Assembly (NCBI GenBank): GCA_900546245.1
Contig: URBY01000021.1
Location: 1 to 21,683 of the forward strand
DNA from: an uncultured Mycoplasmatota bacterium
Lineage (GTDB): Bacteria; Bacillota_I; Bacilli_A; RF39; UBA660
DNA: 21,683 nucleotides
Direction: 5' to 3'
The notes under the pieces are model-generated. The model saw only the letters and a program-made list of their open reading frames with translations. It had not been told where the DNA came from and did not search any database. Every line of letters begins with the position of its first letter. Positions within the stretch are counted from its first letter, which is position 1. The position numbers and the translations under genes are program-made. This document shows positions 21,129-21,683 of the stretch, one piece after another.

Positions 21129-21431
21129 TTATTTAATATTTATTTCAACACCACTAGGTAAATCCAATCTAGTCATAGCCTCGATTGTGTCTTTACTAGG
21201 ATTATTGATAACAATTAGTCTTTTATGTGTTCTCATTTCGAATTGTTCACGAGAATCTTTATCCTTGTGAACAGCTCTTAAGATTGTAACTTTTTCAACT
21301 TTTGTTGGTAGTGGTACTGGTCCACTAACTTCTCCGCCAGTTCTTTTAATAGTTTCAACAATCTTACTTGCAGCTTGATCGATAGTTCTTGGATCATATG
21401 CTTTTAAATTAACTTGAATTCTATTAGACAT
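21129..21431 (-). CDS. rpsJ: 30S ribosomal protein S10 / NusE
   Basis: 100 aa, normal length. VNLKAYDPRTIDQAASKIVETIKRTGGEVSGPVPLPTK and the C-terminal LPSGVEINIK are typical. S10 is part of the 30S head and, as NusE, works with NusB on boxA RNA in rRNA antitermination; a boxA-like site lies in this window before 16S. First gene of the cluster, behind a structured leader. ATG start with AAAGGAGG 7 nt upstream. Confidence 0.98.
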   Translation of the reverse strand: MSNRIQVNLKAYDPRTIDQAASKIVETIKRTGGEVSGPVPLPTKVEKVTILRAVHKDKDSREQFEMRTHKRLIVINNPSKDTIEAMTRLDLPSGVEINIK

Positions 21432-21569
21432 ATTGTATCCTCCTTTCGTCTATATCTTGTATAGGCATACTCCGTGTAAGTTACCTGACATTTGAGGTTT
21501 ACCTTTGTTTTATAAAAACAACTTAACCTGGTGTGTCAGCAATCTCCCACATCTACGCAGTCACACATA
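21432..21569 (-). promoter_or_regulatory. Structured 5' leader of the S10 operon
   Basis: About 137 nt between the predicted start (near 21568) and the rpsJ start codon. In transcript order it holds: GTGTG (21562-21566), which can pair with CACAC in GACACACC (21530-21537); a two-part hairpin (21495-21529) with outer stem AGGTT/AACCT, inner stem TTGTTTT/AAAACAA and an asymmetric internal loop; a third hairpin (21463-21486, AGGTA-ACT with AGT-A-TGCCT, single A bulge); and CTATA/TATAG (21450-21464), which overlaps the third by two bases, so the two compete at their edge. AAAGGAGG then precedes rpsJ. The organisation suggests autogenous control by a ribosomal protein or transcription attenuation; this is inference. 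Confidence 0.6.
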
Positions 21570-21574
21570 AGACG

Positions 21575-21603
21575 ATTATATCAACAATTTAAAATAAATG
21601 CAA
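21575..21603 (-). promoter_or_regulatory. S10 operon promoter, sigma-A type
   Basis: Minus-strand TTGCAT (21598-21603), 17-bp spacer, consensus TATAAT (21575-21580). It is followed by the structured leader and rpsJ. Upstream DNA is A/T-rich, which may help polymerase binding. Confidence 0.87.
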
Positions 21604-21646
21604 GTATTTTTAAATATTTTTTCAAAATACGTGGATTTTTATTTGA

Positions 21647-21674
21647 AATTCCGTTTTAATAAAATAACGGAATT
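21647..21674. repeat. 9-bp inverted repeat at the right edge, possible end of the upstream gene
   Basis: AATTCCGTT (21647-21655) and AACGGAATT (21666-21674) are perfect inverted copies with a 10-bp AT loop. There is no proper T-run on either strand. It may be a weak terminator of a gene lying beyond the right edge. Confidence 0.4.
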
Positions 21675-21683
21675 AAGTCTGAT

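Noticed and set aside
21647..21674. Strong intrinsic terminator at the right edge
   Set aside because: The inverted repeat is perfect, but neither strand has a T-run directly after it, so it is listed only as a repeat.

Overview
The window is an AT-rich bacterial chromosome segment. It holds the complete S10-spc-alpha ribosomal protein cluster followed by a short accessory stretch, and it ends at the 5' end of a 16S rRNA gene. All genes but one lie on the minus strand, so reading order runs from the right edge to the left. The 16S fragment, the Shine-Dalgarno sites (AAAGGAGG type), the zinc-type S14 and the gene order all point to a Firmicute-like lineage (Bacilli or a Mollicutes-related uncultured group such as RF39). 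That lineage name is an inference. UGA is used as a stop (at the ends of the ORFs at 5130 and 6878) and tryptophan is UGG, so this is not a mycoplasma-type code.

Right part (21683 to 8140): a good sigma-A promoter at 21575-21603 and a structured leader of about 137 nt lead into 28 tightly packed genes: rpsJ, rplC, rplD, rplW, rplB, rpsS, rplV, rpsC, rplP, rpmC, rpsQ, rplN, rplX, rplE, rpsN, rpsH, rplF, rplR, rpsE, rplO, secY, adk, infA, rpmJ, rpsM, rpsK, rpoA, rplQ. A U-tract hairpin follows rplQ. Two usual members are missing with no room left for them: rpmD (L30) between rpsE and rplO, and map between adk and infA.

Middle part (8119 to 4359): in Bacillus-like genomes rplQ is followed by ecfA1-ecfA2-ecfT-truA. 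Here rplQ is followed by a new transcription unit with its own near-consensus promoter (an unrecognised coiled-coil and low-complexity protein, then a DUF1292-like protein). Next comes a second unit with two full-length ORFs where ecfA1 and ecfA2 would be, then truA; ecfT is absent. Both EcfA-like proteins have lost catalytic motifs: the first keeps only Walker A, and the second has lost even Walker A. This is the most unusual feature of the window.

Left part (4360 to 1): a small plus-strand DUF378 membrane protein is divergent from a LolA/GerS/YdcC-like lipoprotein, and the two promoters are arranged symmetrically around a palindrome. Then come a membrane-anchored, cysteine-less thioredoxin-like protein with a CtpA-type S41 protease, a DUF402 nucleotide phosphatase-like protein, and finally an rRNA promoter with phased A-tracts, a 5' leader hairpin, a boxA-like site and the start of 16S rRNA. 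Several intrinsic terminators overlap the stop codons of the genes they end. No tRNA, CRISPR array, insertion sequence or phage gene was seen.
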